Shown here one piece after another: positions 18,941 through 28,804 of a stretch of DNA of 37,336 nt. The stretch spans positions 1-37,336 of the forward strand of contig MNZK01000044.1 of assembly GCA_001873635.1 (NCBI GenBank). Direction: 5' to 3'. Origin of the DNA: Porphyromonadaceae bacterium CG2_30_38_12. Its GTDB lineage: Bacteria > Bacteroidota > Bacteroidia > Bacteroidales > Paludibacteraceae. The position numbers and the translations under genes are program-made. Below the pieces are notes generated by a model that ran no database searches, was not told the DNA's origin, and saw only the letters and a list, made by a program, of their open reading frames with translations. The first letter of the stretch is position 1. Each line of letters starts with the position of its first letter.

Positions 18941-21688
18941 TTACAAATTAGTTTTGTGTTCAGCTGCTTCTACAAGCTTAGAAGCTTCTTCTTTGGCTTT
19001 GAGTACTATGTTAGCAGCTTGCTTACGTGCTGTTTCTTCCATTTTTCGGGCTGCTATTTCAGCAGCTTTCTTTGTAAATGGGTTTGTAGCTTTCGAAATT
19101 AATGCCTCTCCTTGCTTTTTTGACTCATCAATTAAGTTATTCCCTTTTTTTTCGGCTTCTGCTATTAGCTTTGCCGCTTTTTCGTTAGCTTCGGAAATGG
19201 CTTTATCTCTTTTGATACGAGCTGCCTCGATGGCATTTTGTTTGGCATCATTTACTTGTTGGTCTATATTAACTTTGGCTTTGTCTTTCAAATCACTCAC
19301 CAAGGTGTTTGCAACACTTTTTAAATCGAGCGATATGTTGGGTTTTGTGAAAGTCCCTGTTATCGCAAAATTCAACGTCGAAAGTTTTCCTGCAAGCAAT
19401 TTGTCGGGCAATTGAACTTTGCCAGTATAGGCTATAGATTTGTCCAACGAAGTACTACCACCAACGGTTAAGTTTACATTGGAAACCTTGAAATCAAACG
19501 GTTTAGTAATTAATTTACCATCTTTAATGTCAAAATTTAATGCTAAATTTTTGATTGTCATTGGTACAATGTCCGATTTTTTGAGTGCGCTTGCTAAAGC
19601 ATTTAGTGCGGGAATATTTTTTAAACCTACGGTATTGGTAGAAAAATTACCTCCACCTACAACCGAAGCTAAGTCGGGCATCATGTCGCTTTTGAGTAAA
19701 GAATTAAATTGGAGTGTGGTTGAAAATTTGCCAGCAGCTTTTCCGAAAATAGGTACAAATTTCTGAACGGTTTCTACTTGGCTGAAAATTTCTTTGAAAT
19801 CCACTTCATTAATTGCAATGTTGAAATTTACCTTTGGCTTTAAAGTGTCAGCCGTGTTGTACAAACCGTTCATTAACAAGGCGCCCCCAAAACCATTCAT
19901 GGCTACATTGTACATTTTTAGTTCGCTGTTCGCTATTTTAATACCTCCATTTAGATTTTTGAAATTCATTTTTTCATATTGCATTTCTGCAACCTTTGCT
20001 TGTATGTCAAAATCAATATTGGCGGGAATGAGAACAGTGCTCATGCTCGAAGATGCCGTATCAGTTTTTGTACTCGCTGTGCCTGACATTAAATCGTTGA
20101 TATTCAGATAAGAAGAACTTAAATTCAATTTTCCCTTTAAGGTCTTGTCATGCAAAGCATAGGCTATAAAGTTTTCTAAACTTCCGTTTGCGGCAATGTC
20201 ATTTTTCCCAATTTTCATAGCCAATCGGGATAGAAGTATGTTTCTGTTGTTGAATTGCATAGCAGCTTCACCGATAGTTAGTTTATGAGCCAATGATGCC
20301 ATTTTAGCTTCAAACTTGATCATTTTCAGCCAACCATCAAACTCGATTTTTTCGTATTGACTTTTTTCGTAATCCGACATGCGTGCTGCCAAATTAAGTT
20401 GTAAATCGACCAATCCATTCAATGAAGTTTTTTTGTCGAGTGGATAAACTTCCTTTAACAAACCTAAATTTAGCTTGCCATTTGCTTTCATTGCTAAATA
20501 GGTATCCGTCATGGGATTTTCAACATGCATAGAAGCCCTAAAAGGATTTGCGGCCATGATGAACGAAAAATTTGGCACATCAATGATGGTAGCATCAAGT
20601 GTTTTTCCTGGGTTCGATACGTGTGCTTCAATTTGTATGTTTTCGACCTTGCGGGGTAGGGAAGGGTACTGAAACCAGCCGTTGCTGGCTATGAGTTTGA
20701 ATTGGAATGCAGGGTAGTAATCACCAATATAAGAGCCTTTTATAGTTCCCCCAAAATTGAAATCGCCGGCTGTTTTTATGTCTTCAAAAGAATTGGAATA
20801 TATAGCCGGAATCATGGATAGTAGTGCCTTGAAGTTGGTTTTGCCCGAATGTAAAGCCAAATCCATATCCCAGCCATCCGCTATGCTTTTAACCCAGCCC
20901 GTGAGTCTGAACGGAATTTCGTTGAGTGTGGATTGGTTATCATTTAGCTTGTAAATCATTTTGTTGAGGTTAGCATCGATGGTCAAGTCCATAGTAGCTT
21001 TGGCATCGGAGATATAGCGCATTCCTTCCCAATCGAAGCTTAAATTTGCACAGCTGGTTTTTGTAATTAACTGTGAGCTGTCGGCAGTGAAATCACCTGT
21101 TGTTGTGTGGTTTAGCTCTTGCAAGCTAAAAACCATGTTGGAAATATCCGATTTGTAAATAATGTTTGCGTTGTGAATGCTAAATTCCTTGAGCTTAAAG
21201 TGAAATTTCATTGCCGCCGTGTCCACCACAGCGGTGGAATCTGTTTCCCAAATTTCCCAATTTGCTTTCCCGTTTGCCAACACATGCGTAAACACTTTAG
21301 CGTCGTTAAATTCTAATTTCCGTATGTCGTAGCCATTGTTTCCAAAAAGACTTTTTATATTGATAATCAGGTTAATATCTTTGCTAAAAAGCAGCGTGTC
21401 TTTTCGAAATTCATTTTTTCCTACTATGCTAAAGTTTTCCAACTTAATGGATGCATAAGGGAAATTACGGATTAAGCTCAAATTTACGTTGGAGAATTGA
21501 ATGTTGGCATCGAACATGCTGGCTACGGTTGTGTCGGCCTTTTGCTTTATAGCATCACCAAAAAAAAACGGGATACTCACTAAAACAATTAAAATGAGGA
21601 ATAGTAAGGCAACAAAACCAATAATTAATTTTTTAAGCATGGGTTTGATTTTAGTATTGTTTATGTTATTGATTTGATAATTACACAA
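18941..21688 (-). CDS. AsmA-family protein with C-terminal coiled-coil tail
   Basis: N-terminal TM followed by LIRNFPYASIKLENFSIVGKNEF; C-terminal Ala/Lys/Glu-rich helix. Start likely at MLKKLIIG (internal Met). Confidence 0.85.
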   Translation of the reverse strand: MCNYQINNINNTKIKPMLKKLIIGFVALLFLILIVLVSIPFFFGDAIKQKADTTVASMFDANIQFSNVNLSLIRNFPYASIKLENFSIVGKNEFRKDTLLFSKDINLIINIKSLFGNNGYDIRKLEFNDAKVFTHVLANGKANWEIWETDSTAVVDTAAMKFHFKLKEFSIHNANIIYKSDISNMVFSLQELNHTTTGDFTADSSQLITKTSCANLSFDWEGMRYISDAKATMDLTIDANLNKMIYKLNDNQSTLNEIPFRLTGWVKSIADGWDMDLALHSGKTNFKALLSMIPAIYSNSFEDIKTAGDFNFGGTIKGSYIGDYYPAFQFKLIASNGWFQYPSLPRKVENIQIEAHVSNPGKTLDATIIDVPNFSFIMAANPFRASMHVENPMTDTYLAMKANGKLNLGLLKEVYPLDKKTSLNGLVDLQLNLAARMSDYEKSQYEKIEFDGWLKMIKFEAKMASLAHKLTIGEAAMQFNNRNILLSRLAMKIGKNDIAANGSLENFIAYALHDKTLKGKLNLSSSYLNINDLMSGTASTKTDTASSSMSTVLIPANIDFDIQAKVAEMQYEKMNFKNLNGGIKIANSELKMYNVAMNGFGGALLMNGLYNTADTLKPKVNFNIAINEVDFKEIFSQVETVQKFVPIFGKAAGKFSTTLQFNSLLKSDMMPDLASVVGGGNFSTNTVGLKNIPALNALASALKKSDIVPMTIKNLALNFDIKDGKLITKPFDFKVSNVNLTVGGSTSLDKSIAYTGKVQLPDKLLAGKLSTLNFAITGTFTKPNISLDLKSVANTLVSDLKDKAKVNIDQQVNDAKQNAIEAARIKRDKAISEANEKAAKLIAEAEKKGNNLIDESKKQGEALISKATNPFTKKAAEIAARKMEETARKQAANIVLKAKEEASKLVEAAEHKTNL

Positions 21689-21921
21689 CTAAATTAATAT
21701 AAAATATTGAGCTACAAAGATAGTAAATTTTGTTTTGTATCAATTTAATATCTAATATTAAAACTGTTGAAGCAATCAAAAATATTTTTTTAAAAAAATA
21801 ATTGAAAGCTATTGTATTTGATACAAGATTTCGTATATTTGCAGTGCAAAATAAATACAAACCCTCAAAATTAAATGCCTATTGCCCGATTATTACTTTA
21901 AAACCCCTAAATTTAAAAGTA

Positions 21922-22515
21922 ATGACAGATTTAAGTCAATTAGCCGATGAACAATTGGTTAAACTGTATGAAGAAGGCAATAATGAAGCATTTGAATTTC
22001 TACTTACACGTTACAAGTCAAAAGTTTATTCTTACATATATATTATTGTAAAGAATAAAGAATTAACCGAAGATATTTTTCAGGATACCTTTATTAAGGC
22101 AATTGCTGTTATTCAGCAAGGTCGCTACGTGGAGTCAGGAAAATTCCTGGGCTGGATTAATCGTATTGCACACAATTTAATCATTGATTATTTCAGACGC
22201 GAGAAAAACGAAAATACCATATCAGCAGATAGTTTGGAATATGATATTTTGAATAATGCTATGCTTTCGGAAAAAAGTGTGGAGGATGTGCTTTCAAACG
22301 AACAAGTTATGCTTGATATAGTTAAGCTCATCGATTATTTGCCACCTTCGCAGCAAGGAGTCATTCGTATGCGCTATTTTGAGGATTTGAGTTTCAAAGA
22401 AATTGCCGAAAAAACGCAGGTTAGTATCAATACTTCCTTAGGACGCATGCGATATGCCTTGATGAATATGCGTCGAATAGCCGAGGAAAAAGGCTTGTAT
22501 TTGGAGCTGAAGTGA
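21922..22515 (+). CDS. ECF-type RNA polymerase sigma factor
   Basis: Region 2 DIFQDTFIKAI...GWINRIAHNLIIDYFRR; region 4 LPPSQQGVIRMRYFEDLSFKEIAEKTQVSINTSLGRMRYAL; start at MTDLSQLADEQ. Confidence 0.95.
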   Translation: MTDLSQLADEQLVKLYEEGNNEAFEFLLTRYKSKVYSYIYIIVKNKELTEDIFQDTFIKAIAVIQQGRYVESGKFLGWINRIAHNLIIDYFRREKNENTISADSLEYDILNNAMLSEKSVEDVLSNEQVMLDIVKLIDYLPPSQQGVIRMRYFEDLSFKEIAEKTQVSINTSLGRMRYALMNMRRIAEEKGLYLELK

Positions 22516-22597
22516 TTTTTTTTATAAAAGTTTGGTCTTTGATACAATTTTTTTGAGGCATCAACGTTTTAATACAATAACAATTAAAATATGTCTA

Positions 22598-22783
22598 ATG
22601 CCTATGCAAAGAATTACTACTTCGTCGAAAAAAACTGATTTACTCGCAACAAACAAACCTTTTACGGAAACGAACAACATGCAGCCGTCCGCGGACACCC
22701 TGAAAAACATCTTAGCATTTGCTGCAGTGTATCGTGTTCAAAAAATTGCTCAAAATCAGTATGTTGAAATGTATTTAAATTAA
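22598..22783 (+). CDS. Small hypothetical protein downstream of the sigma factor
   Basis: ORF ending MQPSADTLKNILAFAAVYRVQKIAQNQYVEMYLN, followed immediately by a terminator. Confidence 0.65.
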   Translation: MPMQRITTSSKKTDLLATNKPFTETNNMQPSADTLKNILAFAAVYRVQKIAQNQYVEMYLN

Positions 22784-22816
22784 TAAAAAGTGCTCATGAC
22801 AATGGGCACTTTTTAT
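22784..22816 (+). terminator. Rho-independent terminator
   Basis: AAAAAGTGCTCAT-gaca-ATGGGCACTTTTT hairpin with T-tract. Confidence 0.85.
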
Positions 22817-22905
22817 TTCTAAGGAGAATTTTTTTTATTTTGTTGTTCGGTTAATTAAAACACGATGTCTAAGTTGCGTATTTCAACTTAGTGGCACAAG
22901 CTTAT

Positions 22906-24828
22906 CTAAAATTGCTTTCTGAAATTACAACCCTCTTTCCATCGGCTGCATCCAAAAGCTGAGTTACCTTTTATAATATGACCTTTACCACAGATAGGAC
23001 AAACCCCGCCTAATTTAATTTCGGCATTTTTTACTGTTGTGAGTGATGGAGCTATTTTGCTATTGTCGCTTTTTACATCGAATACAATTTGTCGTAAAAG
23101 CACCTTTAGCTCTTCTAAAAATTCTTTTGCAGCGTATTCGCCTCGCTCTACTTGGCGAAGTTTCTTTTCCCATTGTCCTGTTAGTTCCGCTGATTTAAGT
23201 AGCTCTACCTGAATGGTTTGTATTAGCTCAATGCCCGTGTTGGTGGCTATTAAGTTTTTTCGTTCTTTGCGCACATAATCACGTTTGAAAAGTGTCTCGA
23301 TAATCGCTGCTCGCGTGGATGGACGCCCAATACCATTGTCTTTCATGGCATCACGCAATTCTTCATTTTCAATCATTTTTCCAGCTGTTTCCATGGCACG
23401 TAGCAAGGTTGCTTCGGTATATGCTTTGGGAGGCGATGTCCATTTTTCGCCCAAAGTAGGGTCGTGTGGTCCACTTTCGTCTTTCACAAACAAGGGCAAT
23501 GTTTTTTCATCTTCTTCGTTTTCTTTTTCATCTTCGTTTTTCGATTTTTCAAAAACGACGCGCCAGCCTGGTTCTAAAATTTGTTTGCCATTTACCTTAA
23601 ATTCTACGGTATCTACTTCGCCCATCACAGTTGTTGTGGCTACTTTACAATCGGGATAAAAGTTTGCTATAAAGCGACGCGCTACCAGGTCGAAAACTTT
23701 TTTCTCGTTGTCGCTGAGTGCTGTTGGCTGTACGCCAGTGGGTATAATAGCATGGTGATCAGTTACTTTGGTATTGTCAAAAACCTTTTTGCTCTTCACT
23801 ATTTTGGCTGCAAGCAATGGAGTGGTAAGCAGCTCGTAGGTTTTTAATCCTTTGAGTATTGTTGGAATTTTTGGATAAATATCATCGCTCAGAAAAGTTG
23901 TATCTACGCGCGGATAAGTCGTAATTTTTTTTTCGTAAAGACTTTGGATTAGCTTTAAAGTTTCGTCAGCCGAAAAGCCATACTTTTTGTTACATTCCAC
24001 CTGCAATGAGGTGAGATCAAACAGTTTTGGTGCTGACTCGTTGCCTTTTTTTGTATTTATATCCGAAACTGTAAAATCTGAATTTTTTACCGTATCCAAA
24101 AATTTTGTACCTTCTTCTACACTTGCAAACCGCCCTTTAGCTGCCGAAAAAATGGTGTTGCGGTAAACGGTTTTAAGTTCCCAATAGGCTTCCGGTTTAA
24201 AATTTTCAATTTCTAATTGTCGGTTCACTATGAGTGCTAAGGTAGGCGTTTGCACTCGTCCAATGGAGAGTACCTGACGGTTTTTGGCATATTTCAGGGT
24301 ATAAAGCCGCGTGGCATTCATGCCCAAAAGCCAGTCGCCAATGGCGCGCGATAAGCCCGCTTCGTACAAATGTTGAAATTCGCTTTGATCTTTAAGTTTT
24401 GAAAATCCCTCGCGGATAGCTTCCTCCGTTAGCGACGAAATCCATAATCGTTTTACGGGGCTATGACACAGAGCTTTTTGCAATACCCATCGCTGAATGA
24501 GTTCGCCCTCCTGTCCAGCATCACCACAGTTTACAACCTCATCGGCATTCACAAGCAGGCTTTCAATAACTTTGAATTGTTTTTGGATACCACTGTCGTT
24601 CATCACACGAATACCAAAACGGTCGGGTATCATGGGTAAATTACTCAGCGCCCATGCTTTCCACGCAGGGTTGTACTCGTGCGGTTCGAGCAAACCACAC
24701 AAGTGCCCAAAAGTCCAAGTAACCTGATAACCATTTCCTTCCATGTATCCATCTTTTCTGTTTTTTGCTCCCAACACTTCGGCAATATCACGCGCTACAC
24801 TTGGTTTTTCAGCTATGCAAACTATCAT
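22906..24828 (-). CDS. topB: DNA topoisomerase III
   Basis: CIAEKPSVARDIAEVLGA, TYPRVDTTFLS, GIGRPSTRAAIIETLFKRDYV, C-terminal zinc motif CPICGKGHIIKGNSAFGCSRWKEGCNF. Confidence 0.96.
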   Translation of the reverse strand: MIVCIAEKPSVARDIAEVLGAKNRKDGYMEGNGYQVTWTFGHLCGLLEPHEYNPAWKAWALSNLPMIPDRFGIRVMNDSGIQKQFKVIESLLVNADEVVNCGDAGQEGELIQRWVLQKALCHSPVKRLWISSLTEEAIREGFSKLKDQSEFQHLYEAGLSRAIGDWLLGMNATRLYTLKYAKNRQVLSIGRVQTPTLALIVNRQLEIENFKPEAYWELKTVYRNTIFSAAKGRFASVEEGTKFLDTVKNSDFTVSDINTKKGNESAPKLFDLTSLQVECNKKYGFSADETLKLIQSLYEKKITTYPRVDTTFLSDDIYPKIPTILKGLKTYELLTTPLLAAKIVKSKKVFDNTKVTDHHAIIPTGVQPTALSDNEKKVFDLVARRFIANFYPDCKVATTTVMGEVDTVEFKVNGKQILEPGWRVVFEKSKNEDEKENEEDEKTLPLFVKDESGPHDPTLGEKWTSPPKAYTEATLLRAMETAGKMIENEELRDAMKDNGIGRPSTRAAIIETLFKRDYVRKERKNLIATNTGIELIQTIQVELLKSAELTGQWEKKLRQVERGEYAAKEFLEELKVLLRQIVFDVKSDNSKIAPSLTTVKNAEIKLGGVCPICGKGHIIKGNSAFGCSRWKEGCNFRKQF

Positions 24829-26177
24829 TGTTTTTTGTTTTCTTGTGTTGTAAGTAGTTCTATTTGAATAATATTTGTTGTTTGGTTTGTGATTTTATAG
24901 TTGTCGTCGGTTCGATGTCCGACAACCCAGCATATCTCGTTTTGGGAGCAAAGCAGCCAACAATTTTCTTTGTCGAAACGATTTATCTTTTCGTCGATAA
25001 AAAAATCGCTCATTTTTTTATGTGTTTTCATACCCAAAGGAATAAAGCTATCGCCTGTTTTCCAACGGCGAAGTGTTAGCGGATATTGCAGTTGGGAAGC
25101 ATCAAAGCTTGCTATTTCTTTATTTGTTGGAATTTTGTAAGCATTATTTCTTGTAAGTTTCGATATGCGTAAACGGATAGGAAAATTGATTTCTGAACTT
25201 TCTGCTGTTATTTCAATTTCAGTATCGGATGCTTCTGCGCGAGGCGAAACCAATAGGTAAGACCTGTCGTGCAGTAAAATGTGTGTGGGGGAATAGAATA
25301 TTTTTCCAGAATCGGCCTCTATTCCTTTCCAAATTTTGTTCACAGTATCTGAATGAAATTGGTAATATACCAAAATTTCAAAAAGAATTGTTTTCGGCGA
25401 CGTTTGAATTTTTAGCTTCTGGATATCAATTTCTAATGTTTGTTGATGCCATTCACAAAGTTCTTTTTTGAGTTGTTCAATTTTTTCGTTATAAAGTGTT
25501 TCTACTTCGTTCAATCGGTTTATTGTTTCATAGATAGTAGGTCGAAAAGATGGATTGATGGCTTCGAATAAGGGAATAATTTCGTTTCTGAATTTGTTAC
25601 GTGTGTATTTGTTTTCAAAATTAGAAGCATCCGTTACGAATGTTAAGTTGTTTTCATTCAGATAGTTGATTATTTCATTTCGGGCGCATTGCAGCATCGG
25701 GCGTATCACATGACCATTGCGCACGCGAATACCTGTCAAACCATGCAAGCCACTCCCACGTGTTAAATTCATAAGTAGCGTTTCAACATTATCGTCGGCG
25801 TGGTGAGCCACAGCGATAACGTCGGCATGCAGCTCTGTACGTAATTGCTCGAACCATGTATAGCGCAATTCTCGTGCAGCCATTTCCACAGAAAGCTTAT
25901 GTTGCTGTGCAAAAGTGTTAGTGTCAAAATCAATTTTGTGATATTCCAATCTTGCATCGTTGGCTAATTTATGCACAAAAGCTTCGTCAGCATCGCAAGC
26001 ATCGTGGCGTAAATGAAAGTTACAATGTGCTACAATACACTTGTAGTTAAGCATTTGTAGGCAGTGAAGCATGGCTACTGAATCGGCACCACCACTAACA
26101 CCTGCTATAACAAGGGAGTCTTTGTTTAATAAATTATTTTCCGAAATATAAGCGCTGATTTTCTTTAGCATTTTCAA
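24825..26177 (-). CDS. tilS: tRNA(Ile)-lysidine synthase
   Basis: PP-loop VIAGVSGGADSVAMLHCL; AVAHHADDNVETLLMNLTRGSGLHGLTGI; NKFRNEIIPLFEAINP. Confidence 0.96.
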   Translation of the reverse strand: MKMLKKISAYISENNLLNKDSLVIAGVSGGADSVAMLHCLQMLNYKCIVAHCNFHLRHDACDADEAFVHKLANDARLEYHKIDFDTNTFAQQHKLSVEMAARELRYTWFEQLRTELHADVIAVAHHADDNVETLLMNLTRGSGLHGLTGIRVRNGHVIRPMLQCARNEIINYLNENNLTFVTDASNFENKYTRNKFRNEIIPLFEAINPSFRPTIYETINRLNEVETLYNEKIEQLKKELCEWHQQTLEIDIQKLKIQTSPKTILFEILVYYQFHSDTVNKIWKGIEADSGKIFYSPTHILLHDRSYLLVSPRAEASDTEIEITAESSEINFPIRLRISKLTRNNAYKIPTNKEIASFDASQLQYPLTLRRWKTGDSFIPLGMKTHKKMSDFFIDEKINRFDKENCWLLCSQNEICWVVGHRTDDNYKITNQTTNIIQIELLTTQENKKQ

Positions 26178-26244
26178 AATTCATTGATAGTGCAAAGATA
26201 TGTTTTTTTTGAGAGTAAACTTATTCCTTAGGTTTAAAAATATT

Positions 26245-26273
26245 ATATCAAAAAACAAAGCATTCATATCAAA
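26245..26273 (+). promoter_or_regulatory. Candidate AraC-type regulator site: direct repeats ATATCAAA at 21-bp spacing
   Basis: ATATCAAA at 26245-26252 and 26266-26273, upstream of the TATTTTTG -7 box at 26303-26310. Confidence 0.5.
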
Positions 26274-26302
26274 TAAATATATTGTATGAAACTTGGATAC
26301 GT

Positions 26303-26310
26303 TATTTTTG
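26303..26310 (+). promoter_or_regulatory. -7 box (TATTTTTG) for rhaA
   Basis: Matches TAnnTTTG, 55 bp upstream of the ATG. Confidence 0.5.
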
Positions 26311-26364
26311 TAAGCTGAAATTTTAATGAAAAATTAATACAAAAACAATTATAATTTATTACAC

Positions 26365-27627
26365 ATGAAAAAAGAACAAATTCAGCAATCGTTCGAGATT
26401 GCAAAAGCACGCTATGCCGAAGTTGGCGTTGATGTACATAGAGCTATGAATGAGTTAGATAAACTCCCTATCTCGCTCCATTGTTGGCAAGCCGATGATG
26501 TTACTGGTTTTGAAAATCCTGACGGAATACTAACTGGAGGTATTCAAACAACTGGAAATTACCCTGGAAAAGCACGGAATATTGCCGAGCTTAGAGCTGA
26601 TATTGACAAAGCTATGGCGTTGATACCTGGAAATCATCGGGTAAATATTCATGCTTTTTATGGCGATTTTGGTGGACACTTTGTGGATCGCGACCAAATA
26701 GAACCCAAACATTTTCAGAGTTGGATTGATTGGGCAAAGGAGAAAAACTACAAACTTGATTTTAATTGCACCTGCTTCTCGCACGACAAGTCAGCTGATG
26801 GCTTAACGCTTTCGCATCCCGACCCCGAAATTCGCAAATTTTGGATAGAGCATGTGATTCGTAGTCGCAAAATAGCCGAGGAAATGGGACGCCAATTGGG
26901 CTCAAAATGTATGCACAATATCTGGATTCCTGATGGGTCGAAAGACATTACGGTGAACCGTTTGCAATACCGTAAAAATCTCAAAGAATCGTTGGATACG
27001 ATTTTTGAATACAAAACGGATGATAATTTGATGCGTGATTGTATCGAGAGTAAACTCTTTGGTATTGGTGCTGAGAGCTATACAGTTGGTTCGCACGAAT
27101 TTTATTTGGGCTATGGTGTTCGCAATAATGTTTTAGTTACCTTGGACGCCGGGCATTTTCACCCTACCGAATTGATTTCAGATAAAATTTCTTCTTTATT
27201 ACTCTATTTACCCGAAGTAATGTTACACGTAACGCGAGGCATTCGTTGGGATAGCGATCATGTGGTTATTCTTAACGAAGAATTGCTTGCTATTGCACAA
27301 GAAATTGTTCGTGCCGATGCTGTTGATAAAGTTCATGTGGGCTTGGATTATTTTGATGCCTCTATAAATCGTATTGGCGCTTATGTGGTAGGTGTTCGTG
27401 CTACTCAAAAAGCTTTGATGCAGGCATTGCTCGAACCTTTGACCATGTTGCGAGCAATGGAAGCTAAGGGGCAAAAATTTGAACGTTTAGCCTTGTTGGA
27501 GGAAGCAAAATCTCTTCCTTGGAATGCTGTTTTCGATTATTATTGTATGCAAAAAGGGGTACTTGTTGGTCAGGATTATATTGCTGATATTCAAAAGTAT
27601 GAAACAGATGTTACCTCCAAACGATAA
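26365..27627 (+). CDS. rhaA: L-rhamnose isomerase
   Basis: ISLHCWQADDVTGFE, NIHAFYGDFGGHFVDRDQIEPKHF, NVLVTLDAGHFHPTE, VGLDYFDASINRIGAYVVG. Confidence 0.97.
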   Translation: MKKEQIQQSFEIAKARYAEVGVDVHRAMNELDKLPISLHCWQADDVTGFENPDGILTGGIQTTGNYPGKARNIAELRADIDKAMALIPGNHRVNIHAFYGDFGGHFVDRDQIEPKHFQSWIDWAKEKNYKLDFNCTCFSHDKSADGLTLSHPDPEIRKFWIEHVIRSRKIAEEMGRQLGSKCMHNIWIPDGSKDITVNRLQYRKNLKESLDTIFEYKTDDNLMRDCIESKLFGIGAESYTVGSHEFYLGYGVRNNVLVTLDAGHFHPTELISDKISSLLLYLPEVMLHVTRGIRWDSDHVVILNEELLAIAQEIVRADAVDKVHVGLDYFDASINRIGAYVVGVRATQKALMQALLEPLTMLRAMEAKGQKFERLALLEEAKSLPWNAVFDYYCMQKGVLVGQDYIADIQKYETDVTSKR

Positions 27628-27645
27628 CCCAACATATTGAATATT

Positions 27646-28719
27646 ATGAATGCACTATTAGGTATTTTATTTCATTCTATAGGTGGTTTTGCATCCGGAA
27701 GTTTTTACATGCCTTACAATAAAGTGAAAGGATGGGCATGGGAAAGCTTTTGGATTGTAGGTGGTTTGTTTTCGTGGCTCATTGTGCCTCCTTTAGCAGC
27801 ATGGATAACCATACCCAATTTCACGGGTATTATTGCTGCAAGTTCCATGCAAATTCTTTTTATTACTTTTGTGATGGGATTATTCTGGGGCATTGGTGGC
27901 TTAACCTACGGCTTAGGGGTTCGCTATTTGGGTATGTCGTTGGGCAATTCTGTGGTTCTTGGCTTCTGTGCTGCTTTTGGAGCTATTGTTCCTTCTATTT
28001 ATTACAGTATTGTTCCTACTGAAGGCAAGGTTTCGTTCACCGATATGATTTCTAATTCGGGAGGACAATTGGTCTTGCTTGGCGTTTTAGTGTGCTTGGT
28101 AGGTATTGCTATTTCGGGCAAAGCTGGTATGATGAAGGAAAATGAACTCACCGAAGATCAACAAAAAGCAAGTGTTGCTGAATTTAGTTTGGTAAAAGGA
28201 TTGATAATTGCTGTCTTCTCTGGAATATTAAGCTCCTTTTTTAATTTTGGTATTGAAGCCGGAAAACCAATGGCAGAGGTTGCTAATGATGCTTGGAAGG
28301 CTATAAACCCAGGTCAGGGTGAGTTCTTGTACCAGAATAATGTTACCTACGTTGTTTTGTTGTGGGGTGGTTTGACTACCAATTTTATCTGGACAACCAT
28401 TTTGAGTTTGAAGAATAAATCGTATCGTAATTTTACGGATAAAAAAACGCCTATTTCTAAAAATATTATCTTTTCGGCAATGGCAGGAACGGTTTGGTTT
28501 ATGCAGTTTTTCTTTTATGGTATGGGCGAGAGTAAATTGGGTAATGGTGCAAGTTCATGGATTTTGCACATGTCCACCATTATTTTGACAGCCAATATGT
28601 GGGGCATTTATCGAAAAGAATGGTCTGGGGTGGCACCTAAAACCAAACGAACCATTACACTTGGTATTGCGATTATTATTTTTTCAGTGGTGCTGGTTGG
28701 AATAGGAAATTCAATGTAA
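27646..28719 (+). CDS. rhaT: L-rhamnose/proton symporter
   Basis: GSFYMPYNKVKGWAWESFWIVGGLFSWLIVPPLAAW; multi-TM; adjacent to rhaA. Confidence 0.95.
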   Translation: MNALLGILFHSIGGFASGSFYMPYNKVKGWAWESFWIVGGLFSWLIVPPLAAWITIPNFTGIIAASSMQILFITFVMGLFWGIGGLTYGLGVRYLGMSLGNSVVLGFCAAFGAIVPSIYYSIVPTEGKVSFTDMISNSGGQLVLLGVLVCLVGIAISGKAGMMKENELTEDQQKASVAEFSLVKGLIIAVFSGILSSFFNFGIEAGKPMAEVANDAWKAINPGQGEFLYQNNVTYVVLLWGGLTTNFIWTTILSLKNKSYRNFTDKKTPISKNIIFSAMAGTVWFMQFFFYGMGESKLGNGASSWILHMSTIILTANMWGIYRKEWSGVAPKTKRTITLGIAIIIFSVVLVGIGNSM

Positions 28720-28748
28720 TAAATTGATTTTTTCTGATTAAGTTAATT

Positions 28749-28779
28749 TAGGGGATACGGTTTGTATCCTCTTTTTTTC
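28749..28779 (+). terminator. Terminator downstream of rhaT
   Basis: AGGGGATAC-ggttt-GTATCCTCT followed by a T-run. Confidence 0.8.
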
Positions 28780-28804
28780 TATTTTTGTAAAAAAAATCAA
28801 TGCT

